From Alphaproteobacteria bacterium (GTDB lineage Bacteria > Pseudomonadota > Alphaproteobacteria > UBA2966), in the NCBI GenBank assembly GCA_021296255.1, contig JAGWAU010000018.1, positions 1 through 59,804 on the forward strand: 59,804 nt of DNA, given 5' to 3'. Of the stretch, positions 17,345-26,056 are shown piece by piece. The notes beneath the pieces are model-generated. The model was not told the DNA's origin and ran no database searches. It saw only the letters and a program-made list of their open reading frames with translations. The position numbers and the translations under genes were made by a program. The stretch's first letter is position 1; each line of letters starts with the position of its first letter.

Positions 17345-18433
17345 ATGCATAGCTTGTTGAAACTATCGGTCGTGGCCGCGGCTGCCGGCGTCCTCATGAT
17401 GTCGGCGTCCGGTCCCGCCGCCGCCGGCGACCTGGACGGTCAGGAAATCAAAGTCTGCACGTGGGGCGGGTCGTGGCGCGACATTCAGCGCGACAACGTC
17501 GTCACTAATCCGGGCGGTTTGGAGGAACGGGGTGCCACGGTCACGTTTGTGACCGGCAGTCCTCAGGACAATATGGCCAAGCTCATCGCGGCACGCGGTC
17601 AGCCGGTTTGCGACGTCATCGAGATCCTCGATGCCACGTGGGACCAGATGGTCGAACTCGACTTCGTCGTCGACGAACTGGACTTCAGCCTGCTTCCGAA
17701 TGCCAAGCACCTGGCGGACTGGCAGATCGGCAAGAACTTCACCGGCTCCTGGTTCACCCAGGAAGGCATTTGCTACAACGCCGAGAAATTCGCGGAGCAC
17801 GGCATTCCCACGCCGACCACCTACAAGGACCTGATCCATCCGAAGCTCGAAGGCCTGATCCAGATTCCCGACATCACCTCGGGCGGCGGCTTGGCCAACT
17901 TCGGCGGCATCGTGAAGGCGGCGGGCGGCGACGAGAACAACGTCAAGCCGGGCCTCGACCTCATCAACGCGATGAACGTCAAGAAGTTCTGGAAGCGCGG
18001 CAGCGAAGGCGTCACCCTGCTGGAGAACGGCGACATCTGGGCGCTCATCTCGCACGTGGGATGGTGCATGCGCGGCCACAAGGCCGGACAGACCTATCTC
18101 AAGTTCGTGCACCCGATCATCGACGACGAGCATGTCGGGGTGAACAAGTTCGGGTTCCTCAGCATCGTCAAGAACAGTCCCATGGAGGTTCGCGCCGCGG
18201 CGCATGCCTACATCAACGGGTATCTCGACGAGGAGACCCAGTTCCAGATGTCCTCTCGCGCCGGCACGATCCCGGTGAACGTCAATGCGCAGGCGCGCCT
18301 GGCCCAGGATCCCGTGCTTGCCGAGATGGCCGTGCTCGACGCGGAGGGCATCGCCAAGGAGTATCGCGTCAGGTACAAGGGCATCGATATCACGACCTGG
18401 AACGATCAGTGGAACCGCGCCGTCACCCAGTAG
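17345..18433 (+). CDS. ABC transporter periplasmic substrate-binding protein (PotD-like)
   Basis: Extracytoplasmic solute-binding protein of 362 residues. ATG 17345 (MHSLLKLSVVAAAAGVLMM) follows GGGGAGGAGG and is preferred to ATG 17321. A Sec signal peptide of about 27 residues ends near SGPAAAGDL. The mature protein begins with QEIKVCTWGGSW and contains EEVxD-like hinge regions plus WFTQEGICYNAEKF, typical of the spermidine/putrescine-type family, which also binds opines, aminophosphonates and other small cations or acids. It lies between the permease pair and the ATPase. Ligand not predictable; a degradable N-containing compound is my inference from context. Confidence 0.9.
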   Translation: MHSLLKLSVVAAAAGVLMMSASGPAAAGDLDGQEIKVCTWGGSWRDIQRDNVVTNPGGLEERGATVTFVTGSPQDNMAKLIAARGQPVCDVIEILDATWDQMVELDFVVDELDFSLLPNAKHLADWQIGKNFTGSWFTQEGICYNAEKFAEHGIPTPTTYKDLIHPKLEGLIQIPDITSGGGLANFGGIVKAAGGDENNVKPGLDLINAMNVKKFWKRGSEGVTLLENGDIWALISHVGWCMRGHKAGQTYLKFVHPIIDDEHVGVNKFGFLSIVKNSPMEVRAAAHAYINGYLDEETQFQMSSRAGTIPVNVNAQARLAQDPVLAEMAVLDAEGIAKEYRVRYKGIDITTWNDQWNRAVTQ

Positions 18434-18476
18434 GGCGATAGACGGTTTCAAGCGTTAAGGACGGAGGAAGATCCAG

Positions 18477-19541
18477 ATGTCACGCGTCAACCTCGAACGG
18501 GTGGTCAAGCACTACGGGAGCGTCGTCGCGCTCCAGGAGATGGATCTTGAGATTCAGGAGGGTGAGTTTCTGACCCTTCTGGGTCCCTCCGGATGCGGGA
18601 AAACGACGACGTTGCGTCTCGTTGCCGGGTTCATCGAGCCCACCCAGGGCACGATCTACCTCGGTAACGACGACGTGACGTACGTCCCCCCGCAGAAGCG
18701 GGAAATCGGCATGGTCTTCCAGGACTATGCCCTGTTCCCGCACATGACGATCGCGGACAACATCGGCTTCGGCCTCAAGGAGCGTGGCGCCGGCAAGGAG
18801 GAGATGAGGAATCGCGTTGGCGAGTTGCTGGATCTGATTCATCTGCCCGGCGTCGAGGACCGCTATCCCGCCGAGCTCAGCGGCGGCCAGGCGCAACGTG
18901 TCGCCGTGGCGCGGGCCGTGGCCTATGCGCCGCGCGTGCTTCTGATGGACGAGCCTCTCGGAGCACTCGATCTCAAGCTTCGCGAGGCCATGCAGATTGA
19001 GCTTCGGCGCATTCAGCAGGAATTGAAGATCACGACGGTTTACGTCACCCACGACCAGGGTGAGGCGATGAACATGTCCGACCGGATCGTGGTCATGAAC
19101 CTCGGCCTGATCGAGCAGACGGGCAACGCCGAAGACATCTACAACAACCCGCGGACCAAGTTCGTCGCGGATTTCATCGGCTCGATCAACTTCCTGCCGG
19201 CCATGATCGTGGGTGACGAGGGAGAATGGACGGTCGCCGAAACGGTCGGGACGAAGGTCAAGGTGCCGAAAAGCGACGCCTCCTCGTCGTCGGGCGAGGT
19301 GGCCATCGCCGTGCGGCCGGAACGTCTGGAGCTGATCGCCAACGGCGGTGACGGCATAAACGTCGTGCCGGGCACGGTCTCCAACAAGATCTTCAACGGC
19401 AACCTCATGCGCGTTTTCGTAGATGTGGGCGCCGACGAGCCCGTCGTGATCGAGCTTCCGCCCGCAGAGGTCCACAGCGAGACAGGCGATTCGGTGAACA
19501 TCGGATGGGCGCCGCAAAACGGCCAGGTTCTGACGGAATAG
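18477..19541 (+). CDS. ABC transporter ATP-binding protein (PotA-type)
   Basis: A 354-residue ATPase. Walker A GPSGCGKT lies at 37-44, the Q-loop in VFQDYALFPHM at about 80-90, the signature LSGGQ at 134-138, Walker B LLMDEP at 155-160 and the H-loop in VTHDQGEAM. The C-terminal third (about 240-354) is a TOBE domain containing AIAVRPERLEL, as in PotA/MalK-type importers. RBS-like GGAGGAAG precedes ATG 18477. It completes the importer with two permeases and one binding protein, in the order permease-permease-binding protein-ATPase. Confidence 0.94.
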   Translation: MSRVNLERVVKHYGSVVALQEMDLEIQEGEFLTLLGPSGCGKTTTLRLVAGFIEPTQGTIYLGNDDVTYVPPQKREIGMVFQDYALFPHMTIADNIGFGLKERGAGKEEMRNRVGELLDLIHLPGVEDRYPAELSGGQAQRVAVARAVAYAPRVLLMDEPLGALDLKLREAMQIELRRIQQELKITTVYVTHDQGEAMNMSDRIVVMNLGLIEQTGNAEDIYNNPRTKFVADFIGSINFLPAMIVGDEGEWTVAETVGTKVKVPKSDASSSSGEVAIAVRPERLELIANGGDGINVVPGTVSNKIFNGNLMRVFVDVGADEPVVIELPPAEVHSETGDSVNIGWAPQNGQVLTE

Positions 19542-19635
19542 TACTGTCGAGTGCCACGCTCTCCGGTTCGAGAGGGTATCTCGGACCTGCCCGGACCGTC
19601 GCGCGGGTCGCAACAACGGATAGGGAGGTTCCAAG

Positions 19636-20253
19636 GTGGAGCAACGGGTCACGGTGAATCCGGGCGTCGTGGACTGGTCCGGTGAGAACCCCGGTATCTA
19701 TCTGCGCGATGTCGCTGACGGTCCGTGGGTGACTTTGGCCGTCTTTTTCCGGGTGACGATGTCTCCGTACGGCAGCGGTCACGCGATGCTGGTGCTCGAC
19801 GAGCCCGATACCGGCAAGGGCTGGCCAGACGTTCGCAACTTCATCGTCAACGACAACGAGGAACTGACGCGCTACCTGATTCGGGACTATGTCTCCGGAT
19901 TCCCGTCGTTCCGCGACAAACCGGGCCTGGAGGCGATGACTTATGTGCCTCTCGAGAGCGTGGCATGCGCGGGCGATCCGCAAACCGAATATTCGGAGAC
20001 GGTGACGGCGGAGGGCCTGACCGCCACCATGACGTGGTCCGACACCATGGAGCCCATGGCGGTCGAGGTGACTCCGGAAACCTCCGCAACCGGCAAGCAC
20101 GACATGTACAGCCTGTTCTTCGAGGCCAAGGAGGCGAAAATCGAAGTCAATAGCGAACGCCTCTCCGGGAACGTGTCGACCCGTCAGTTTTTCGGGAAAA
20201 CCATGAGCACGGCCTTCCTGGCCTTTTCCGAGACCTGGGTGCGGCCGGCCTAG
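19636..20253 (+). CDS. Unknown 205-residue protein, tandem paralogue A
   Basis: Starts at GTG 19636 after GGGAGGTTCC. I recognise no family, signal peptide, transmembrane helix or Cys-based cofactor motif. The protein is acidic and looks like an all-beta soluble domain. Landmarks are WSGENPGIYL near the N-terminus, DGPW, a FFRV strand, LDEPDTGKGWPDVRNFIVNDNEE, YVPLESV, YSETVTAEGL and a C-terminal FLAFSETWVRP. Each has a counterpart at the same place in the next gene (20305-20922), which has the identical length. Flanked by the importer ATPase and the DUF1116 gene, and apparently in the same transcript. Could be a two-component enzyme or binding-protein heterodimer; this is a guess. Confidence 0.75.
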   Translation: MEQRVTVNPGVVDWSGENPGIYLRDVADGPWVTLAVFFRVTMSPYGSGHAMLVLDEPDTGKGWPDVRNFIVNDNEELTRYLIRDYVSGFPSFRDKPGLEAMTYVPLESVACAGDPQTEYSETVTAEGLTATMTWSDTMEPMAVEVTPETSATGKHDMYSLFFEAKEAKIEVNSERLSGNVSTRQFFGKTMSTAFLAFSETWVRPA

Positions 20254-20304
20254 CCGAGCCGGGACTGCAGCGGACCCGCGAAGAAACCCGAGGGAGGAAT
20301 TCAG

Positions 20305-20922
20305 ATGCCGTTGTCGACGCCGGTCAATTCGGGAAAGATTTGGTGGTCGGGCGACAATCCCGGGATGCTGTTGAAGGAATCCGAGGATGGGCCGTGGACG
20401 GCCATGACCCTGTTCTTCCGGATCGTGTACACGCCGGCGGGCCGGGGAAACGCGTTGTTCCTTTACGAGCAACCGGACTCCGGCGAAAGCCTCCCCAATG
20501 CCTACAACGTCGTACTACACGACAATGAGGACATGGCCCGTTGGCTGGCCGAGAATTTCGTTGCCCGTCTCCCCGGACCCTTCTCCGAATCACCGGCCTT
20601 CAAGGCACTTCAGTACGTGCCTCTAACCGAATGCCACACGTCGGGTGATACCTCGAGCCGGTACATCCAGACGGTAAAGGCGGAGGGCATGGAGATCGAT
20701 CTGATTTGGGATCGGCTCGGCACGCCGACGGCGCTGGAGTTGTCGCCCGAGCACGTGGGTACGAGGTCCCACAACCTCTTCAATCTGCTCGTCGAGTCGC
20801 GCGACGCATCGATCGTGGTGAACGGAAGGCGATTGCCCGGAAAGGTGATGCCGCGCCAGCAGGCCGGTATGGATACGACGACCGGGTTCGTCTACTTCTC
20901 CGAGATTTGGATCGAACCCTAA
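20305..20922 (+). CDS. Unknown 205-residue protein, tandem paralogue B
   Basis: ATG 20305 is preceded by GAGGGAGGAATTC, a very strong ribosome-binding site. The product has exactly the length of its upstream neighbour and matches it in order: WSGDNPGMLL, DGPW, FFRI, YEQPDSGESLPNAYNVVLHDNED, YVPLTEC, YIQTVKAEGM, then FVYFSEIWIEP. Identity seems moderate (judged by eye), so the copies have diverged in function. One His-containing segment, CHTSGDTSSRY (B) versus CAGDPQTEY (A), marks a difference. No recognised family. Tight packing between the importer and the DUF1116/amidase genes implies a metabolic role in the same pathway. Confidence 0.75.
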   Translation: MPLSTPVNSGKIWWSGDNPGMLLKESEDGPWTAMTLFFRIVYTPAGRGNALFLYEQPDSGESLPNAYNVVLHDNEDMARWLAENFVARLPGPFSESPAFKALQYVPLTECHTSGDTSSRYIQTVKAEGMEIDLIWDRLGTPTALELSPEHVGTRSHNLFNLLVESRDASIVVNGRRLPGKVMPRQQAGMDTTTGFVYFSEIWIEP

Positions 20923-20976
20923 GCCTCTCGACCCGGGTTGCACCGGGTTCTGGTCGTCACAGCGGGAGACAGGACA

Positions 20977-22179
20977 GTGGCGAATCTCAATGCCGCCGAT
21001 CAAACGGCTATCGGAAAAGTTCTTGCGGCCGAACCGGTTCTGCAGGGTCTGAAGCCCGCGTCGGAAGCGGTCGGCCTCGATCGGAACACGATCCTCCACG
21101 CAGGCCCCGCTTTTGCCAAGCCTGCCGACATCACCAAGCCCATTCTGAATTCCGCCGTCGTCGCGCTCATGTTCGAGGGAATCGCCGGCGATTTCGAGGC
21201 GGCGGAGCAGATGATCCTTTCCGGCGACGTGGTTCCGCGACCCGCCCAGGACTATGACGTCGTCACGCCGCTCGCGGCTTGCGTTACCCCCTCGTTCATG
21301 CTGCAGGAAGTCACGGATGCCGCCGGATCGGGCCGCACCGCCTACACGCCGATAAACGGCGGAAACAGTCCCGGGGCCATGCGCCTCGGCGTGCGCACGG
21401 AGCAATCTCTGGAGCTCGTACGCTGGCTCAACGGAGACTTCGCGGAAGCCCTGTCCGGCGCTCTCGGTGACCCCGTGCCGACACTACCGGCGGCCAGGAC
21501 GGGCATGGAGGCGGGGGACGACTGTCACGGACGGACGTCGGCGGCCACCGAGGCGCTCGCTGGAATTCTGTCTCCGAGATTGACGGGAAGCGCTGGCGCG
21601 GAGAAGGCGGCTGGCTTCGTCAAGGAGAGTCCCAGCTACTTCCTCAATCTCTGGATGGCCTCCGCGCGCTGCATGCTGGGCGCTGCGTCGGGTACCGAGG
21701 GCAGCAGCCTGGTCATCGGGGCCGGCGGCAATGGCGCCGAGGCGGGCATACAGGTTGCGGGTCTGCCCGGGCGGTGGTTCACCGCACCCGCCGATCCCCC
21801 GAAGCACGAGGCGCCGGAAGACGTCCCGGAAGGCCGGGCGTTGGGCGCCATCGGGGACTCGGCGATCGTCGACGCCATGGGGTTCGGCGCCATGGCTATG
21901 AACCTGGCGCCGGAGCAGAAGAAGGGGATGCTTCGCTTGATGCCCGAGGGCGGTCTCGAGTTGCCGGCGATGCTTCTGGCGGCCGAACATCCAGGGTTCG
22001 GCGGCCTCGGCCTGTGCGTCGGCATGGCGGCGCGCACCGTCGTCGATGCGGAACGCCGACCCGTGGTCAGTCTCGGTGTGCTCGACAACGAGGGCGAACT
22101 GGGTCGTCTGACGGGGGGTATCTTCGAAACTCCGATGAGCGTCTTCCGGGATGCCGTGGCGGCTCTGGAGGCGGCGTGA
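20977..22179 (+). CDS. DUF1116 domain-containing protein (YlbE/AllG-like)
   Basis: A 400-residue protein from GTG 20977, chosen because GGGAGACAGGAC precedes it; a TTG at 20938 would add 13 residues. The DUF1116 fold is seen throughout: ANLNAADQTAIGKVLAAEPVL, PGxxxxP-type substrate region, HGRTSAATE (about 167-175) and the Gly-rich GAGGNGAEAGIQVAG. In enteric bacteria DUF1116 proteins (YlbE/AllG) work with FdrA/AllF and YlbF/AllH in oxamate carbamoyltransfer during allantoin use. Here neither FdrA nor an AllH/DUF2877 protein is present. Its stop overlaps the next amidase start (TGATG). I infer a C-N chemistry step, but the reaction is unproven. Confidence 0.8.
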   Translation: MANLNAADQTAIGKVLAAEPVLQGLKPASEAVGLDRNTILHAGPAFAKPADITKPILNSAVVALMFEGIAGDFEAAEQMILSGDVVPRPAQDYDVVTPLAACVTPSFMLQEVTDAAGSGRTAYTPINGGNSPGAMRLGVRTEQSLELVRWLNGDFAEALSGALGDPVPTLPAARTGMEAGDDCHGRTSAATEALAGILSPRLTGSAGAEKAAGFVKESPSYFLNLWMASARCMLGAASGTEGSSLVIGAGGNGAEAGIQVAGLPGRWFTAPADPPKHEAPEDVPEGRALGAIGDSAIVDAMGFGAMAMNLAPEQKKGMLRLMPEGGLELPAMLLAAEHPGFGGLGLCVGMAARTVVDAERRPVVSLGVLDNEGELGRLTGGIFETPMSVFRDAVAALEAA

Positions 22180-23456
22180 TGACCGAGCTCAATAGGCTCG
22201 GAGCCAAAGACGTCGCCGACCTGATCGCGTCGAGGGAGGCCGGTGCCGAAGAAGTCGTCAAAGCGTGTATCGCCCGGATCGAAGAACGCGAGCCGGACGT
22301 CGGCGCCTTTCAGTACTTCGATGCGGATTACGCTCTCGAGCAGGCAAGGACCTTGGACAACAGCCCCTCCAAGGGCGTTCTCCACGGCGTGCCTCTTGGC
22401 ATCAAGGACATCATCGACACGAAGGACATGCCGACAGGGAATGGCTCGGGCATCTATCAAGGCCGCCGACCCATCTCCGATGCGAGTTGCGTCGCGCTCT
22501 CGCGCGGGGCCGGCGCCATCATCCTGGGCAAGACGGTGACCACGGAATTCGCCTATTTCTTTCCAGGAAAGACCAGGAATCCACATAACCTCAGTCACAC
22601 GACCGGCGGGTCGTCCATGGGGTCGGCGGCCGGTGCGGCCGACCACATGTTTCCCATCGGTTTCGGGTCGCAGACTGCCGCCTCCGTCACGCGGCCGGCC
22701 GCCTACTGCGGTACGCTCGGTTACAAGGCGACGACAGGGGACTTCGATCTGCAGGGCGTGTGCGGTCTCGCAGCCTCGTACGATACGCTCGGATTCCTGT
22801 GCCGCGATCTCGAGGACATCTCTCTGATGCGCCAGGCGCTGATCGGCGACCGGCCGATGCCGCCGCGCGCCGACGGCGCGCCGCCACGGGTGGGCTTCGT
22901 CCGTACGCCCTGGTGGGACGAAGCGGATGCCGCCACCCATCACGCCCTTGGGTGGGCCGCCGAGAAATTGGCGGGCGAGGGGGCGGCTATAACGGAACCG
23001 ACGTTGCCGTCGGAATTCGGCGAGCTGATCGAGACGCACAAACTGGTGATGGCGTTCGACGCTGCCCGCGCCCGCGCGTACGAATACGTCAATCATCCGG
23101 ACGAGCTCAGCCCGCAGTTCACTGCTCTGATGGAGGAAGGCCGCGCCGTGTCCTACGCAGACTATCGGGCCGCGCAGACGCAGTCGGTCGCTTGCCGAAA
23201 GCAGGTCGCGGACCTGATGTCCGATGTCGACGTCTTGTTGGCGCCAAGCGCGCCGGGCGAAGCCCCCGAAGGACATGCCGCAACCGGCGATCCCATCTTC
23301 AGCCGCATGTGGACATTGCTCCACGTTCCTTCCGTGACCCTGCCCGTGGCGACGGGTGATTCCGGACTGCCCATCGGCGTGCAGATTATCGGCAAGGCCC
23401 ATGGTGATGGCGCGTTGATCAGCGACGCGCGGTGGATCTACGACCGGCTCAAGTAG
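22179..23456 (+). CDS. Amidase (amidase-signature family), tandem copy 1
   Basis: A 425-residue amidase starting at ATG 22179 inside the TGATG overlap with DUF1116; the longer upstream frame is not protein-like. The Ser-cisSer-Lys triad is present: Lys76 (GIKD), Ser145 in GGSSMGS, and nucleophile Ser169 in GSQTAASVTRPA. The family hydrolyses carboxylic amides, including amide-linked side chains and ureido compounds. Its first 180 residues align without gaps to copies 2 and 3 (same residue numbers for all three catalytic positions), showing tandem duplication. The cytoplasmic location fits acting on imported substrate. No signal peptide. Confidence 0.92.
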   Translation: MTELNRLGAKDVADLIASREAGAEEVVKACIARIEEREPDVGAFQYFDADYALEQARTLDNSPSKGVLHGVPLGIKDIIDTKDMPTGNGSGIYQGRRPISDASCVALSRGAGAIILGKTVTTEFAYFFPGKTRNPHNLSHTTGGSSMGSAAGAADHMFPIGFGSQTAASVTRPAAYCGTLGYKATTGDFDLQGVCGLAASYDTLGFLCRDLEDISLMRQALIGDRPMPPRADGAPPRVGFVRTPWWDEADAATHHALGWAAEKLAGEGAAITEPTLPSEFGELIETHKLVMAFDAARARAYEYVNHPDELSPQFTALMEEGRAVSYADYRAAQTQSVACRKQVADLMSDVDVLLAPSAPGEAPEGHAATGDPIFSRMWTLLHVPSVTLPVATGDSGLPIGVQIIGKAHGDGALISDARWIYDRLK

Positions 23457-23483
23457 CGTCGGTATTGAGACGCGATTTCGGCG

Positions 23484-24785
23484 ATGGTGAACCCCGCGCA
23501 TCTCGATGTCCGCGAGGCCGCGCATGCCGTCGCCTCGGGGGAGATGAGCGCCGAGGAGCTGGCGCGCGCCTGCCTCGACCGGATCTCCGCGCGCGAGGAC
23601 GAGGTCCGGGCTTTCGAATACCTCGACCCCGGGTACGCCCTCGATCAGGCCCGAAATCTGGGCAATGGGCCGCGGCTCGGTCCCCTCCACGGCGTGCCCA
23701 TCGGCATCAAGGATACCTATGACACGGCCGATATGACCACGGCCTATGGCTCGCCGATCTATGAAGGCAACCGGCCCCACGCGGATGCTAGCGCCGTCGC
23801 GCTATGCCGCGCGGCCGGGGCGGTGATCGTCGGGAAGACGGTCACGACGGAGTTCGCCTACTGGAGCCCGGGCAAGACGCGGAACCCCCGCAATCTCGAT
23901 CATACTCCCGGTGGTTCGTCGAGCGGTTCGGCGGCCGCGGTCGCCGACAACATGCTGCCGTTGGCGTTCGGTTCGCAGACGGCGGCGTCGGTCATTCGGC
24001 CGGCGGCGTTCTGCGGCGTGTTCGGCTACAAGGCGACCCGTGGCGGTATCGATTCCCGTGGTCTTCTTCCCTTGGCGCCGACGCTGGATTCGCCGGGGTT
24101 CTTCACGCGTGCGCTCGGTGACATCAGCCTTGTGCGTTCCGTGCTCGTCGGCGATGACCCGGATCCCGCGCCCCGGCCCGACGATTCGCCGCCCCGGGTC
24201 GGCCTCGTGCGGACCGTGCATTGGGACGAGGCCGATCCTGTCAGCCGTGACCTCGTGGAGGATTCAGCGCACCGTCTCGCCGGTGCGGGTGCCCCGGTCT
24301 CGGAGCCGGTGATGCCGGACGGGTTCCAGCACCTCGCGGAGATTCAGAACACGATCATGGCGTTCGAGATCGCCCGCGGGTTCGCCTGGGAATACGCCAA
24401 TCACCGCGACAAGCTCAGCGATACTTTCCGCGAGATCGTGGAGACGGGACTATCGACGCCTTACGATGACTATGTTTCGGCCATCACCACGGCGGATCGC
24501 TGTCGGGCCGGTCTTGCCGCCGTCATGGAGGACTACGACGTCCTCATCGCGCCGAGCGCGGTGGGCGAGGCGCCGGCGGAGACCGGGTCGACGGGAAACC
24601 CCCTGTTCAGCCGGATGTGGACGCTGATGTATCTGCCGTCCGTCCATCTGCCGACGGGCTCCGGACCGAACGGCCTGCCCGTGGGGATTCAAGCGATGGG
24701 ACGTTGCCATCGCGACAGCCAGTTGGTGATCGACGCCCAGTGGATGTGGGATCGCCTGGTCTCGTCCGGAACGCGCGCGGCATGA
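23484..24785 (+). CDS. Amidase (amidase-signature family), tandem copy 2
   Basis: A 433-residue paralogue of the flanking amidases, ATG 23484 (MVNPAHLDVREAAH). Lys76, Ser145 (GGSSSGS) and Ser169 (GSQTAASVIRPA) form the triad; this copy has the canonical GGSSSGS signature. It sits 27 bases after copy 1 and its stop overlaps the start of copy 3. Specificity loops downstream of residue 200 differ from the neighbours (e.g. VRTVHWDEADPVSRD), so the three copies probably act on related but different amides. No transmembrane segment or signal peptide. Confidence 0.92.
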   Translation: MVNPAHLDVREAAHAVASGEMSAEELARACLDRISAREDEVRAFEYLDPGYALDQARNLGNGPRLGPLHGVPIGIKDTYDTADMTTAYGSPIYEGNRPHADASAVALCRAAGAVIVGKTVTTEFAYWSPGKTRNPRNLDHTPGGSSSGSAAAVADNMLPLAFGSQTAASVIRPAAFCGVFGYKATRGGIDSRGLLPLAPTLDSPGFFTRALGDISLVRSVLVGDDPDPAPRPDDSPPRVGLVRTVHWDEADPVSRDLVEDSAHRLAGAGAPVSEPVMPDGFQHLAEIQNTIMAFEIARGFAWEYANHRDKLSDTFREIVETGLSTPYDDYVSAITTADRCRAGLAAVMEDYDVLIAPSAVGEAPAETGSTGNPLFSRMWTLMYLPSVHLPTGSGPNGLPVGIQAMGRCHRDSQLVIDAQWMWDRLVSSGTRAA

Positions 24786-26056
24786 CGCCTCGCAACGAGC
24801 TGGCCGCCCAAGAAGTCGTCAGCCTGATCGCGTCCGGCGAAACCAGCGCCGAGGAGGTGACGCGCGCATGCCTCGCGCGGATCGAGGCGCGCGAACCGGT
24901 CGTCGGGGCTTTCGAGTATCTCGATCCGGCTTACGCGATCGCGCAGGCGAGGGCGCTCGACGACGGTCCCCTGCGCGGACCGCTGCACGGGCTCCCCATC
25001 GGCGTCAAGGACTGTTTCGAGACCTTCGACATGCCGACGGGCATTGGCAGCGAGATCTACGGCGGCAACAACACCGGGCGGGATGCGGCGATCGTCACCC
25101 TGATGCGCAATGCCGGCGCGGTCATCCTGGGCAAGACCGTGACCAGCGAATTCATCGCGTTCTGGCCCGGCAAGACTCGAAACCCGCACAACCCGGAACA
25201 CACGACCGGCGTATCGTCGATGGGTTCGGCGGCGGGCGTCGCGGATATGATGGCGCCTGTCGGTTTGGCGACCCAGTCGGGCGGCTCGACGGTCCGTCCC
25301 GCGGCTCACTGCGGGGTGATCGGGTACAAGTCGAGCTACGGCGAGATGCCGACGGATGGGCTCATGCCCATGCAGGCGAGCACGGACACCGTCGGGTTCA
25401 TGGTCCGTCATATCGAGGACGCCGTCCTCATGCGGAAGGCGCTGCTGGGGGCCAAGCCGGCGCCGTCGCGCCCGGCCGGGAGCCCGCCCCGCGCGGCGTT
25501 CATCCGCACGAGCCATTGGGAGGAGGCCGAGCCGATCACCCACGAGGTCATCGAACGCGTCGCCGGGAAGCTGCGGGCCGCCGGCGCCGTCGTGGAGGAA
25601 CCCGCCATGGCAGGCCGTCTCGACGGGTTCACGGAGGTCGCCGTTACGATCCAGCGGTTCGAGTTCGCGCACTGGCGGGCCTACGAATGGACGCACCATC
25701 GCGAAGAGATCAGTGCACCCCTGCGAGAGTTCATGGAGGAGGGCCGGAAAACGAGCTTCGAGGACTACAACCAGGCGCAAATCACGGCTGCGGAAATGCG
25801 AACCGCATTCGATACCCTTTTCGACGACTACGATCTGGTGTTGACGCCGAGCGCCGCGGGCGAGGCGCTCAAGCTCGGGTATCCGACCGGCAGTTCGAAT
25901 TTCAACCGCATGTGGTCCTTGCTGCACGGTCCGGGCATCAATTTGCCGGCCGGCAGGGGGCCGCAAGGCCTGCCTGTCGGCGTGCAGCTCATCGGCCGCA
26001 AATACGGTGACGACAGATTTCTTGCCGACGCGGCTTGGGTCCACGAGCGGATCTGA
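24782..26056 (+). CDS. Amidase (amidase-signature family), tandem copy 3
   Basis: A 424-residue amidase starting at ATG 24782, overlapping the stop of copy 2 (ATGA); the frame is open upstream but the Met at 24782 gives the family N-terminus MTPRNELAAQEVVSLIASGE. Lys76 (GVKD), Ser145 and Ser169 (ATQSGGSTVRPA) are kept, but the Gly before the cis-Ser is Val (TTGVSSMGS), and the segment before the nucleophile is ATQSGG rather than GSQTAA. These changes near the oxyanion region suggest altered specificity or weaker activity. Its 3' end overlaps the convergent PIN-toxin gene by about 68 bases. Confidence 0.9.
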   Translation: MTPRNELAAQEVVSLIASGETSAEEVTRACLARIEAREPVVGAFEYLDPAYAIAQARALDDGPLRGPLHGLPIGVKDCFETFDMPTGIGSEIYGGNNTGRDAAIVTLMRNAGAVILGKTVTSEFIAFWPGKTRNPHNPEHTTGVSSMGSAAGVADMMAPVGLATQSGGSTVRPAAHCGVIGYKSSYGEMPTDGLMPMQASTDTVGFMVRHIEDAVLMRKALLGAKPAPSRPAGSPPRAAFIRTSHWEEAEPITHEVIERVAGKLRAAGAVVEEPAMAGRLDGFTEVAVTIQRFEFAHWRAYEWTHHREEISAPLREFMEEGRKTSFEDYNQAQITAAEMRTAFDTLFDDYDLVLTPSAAGEALKLGYPTGSSNFNRMWSLLHGPGINLPAGRGPQGLPVGVQLIGRKYGDDRFLADAAWVHERI

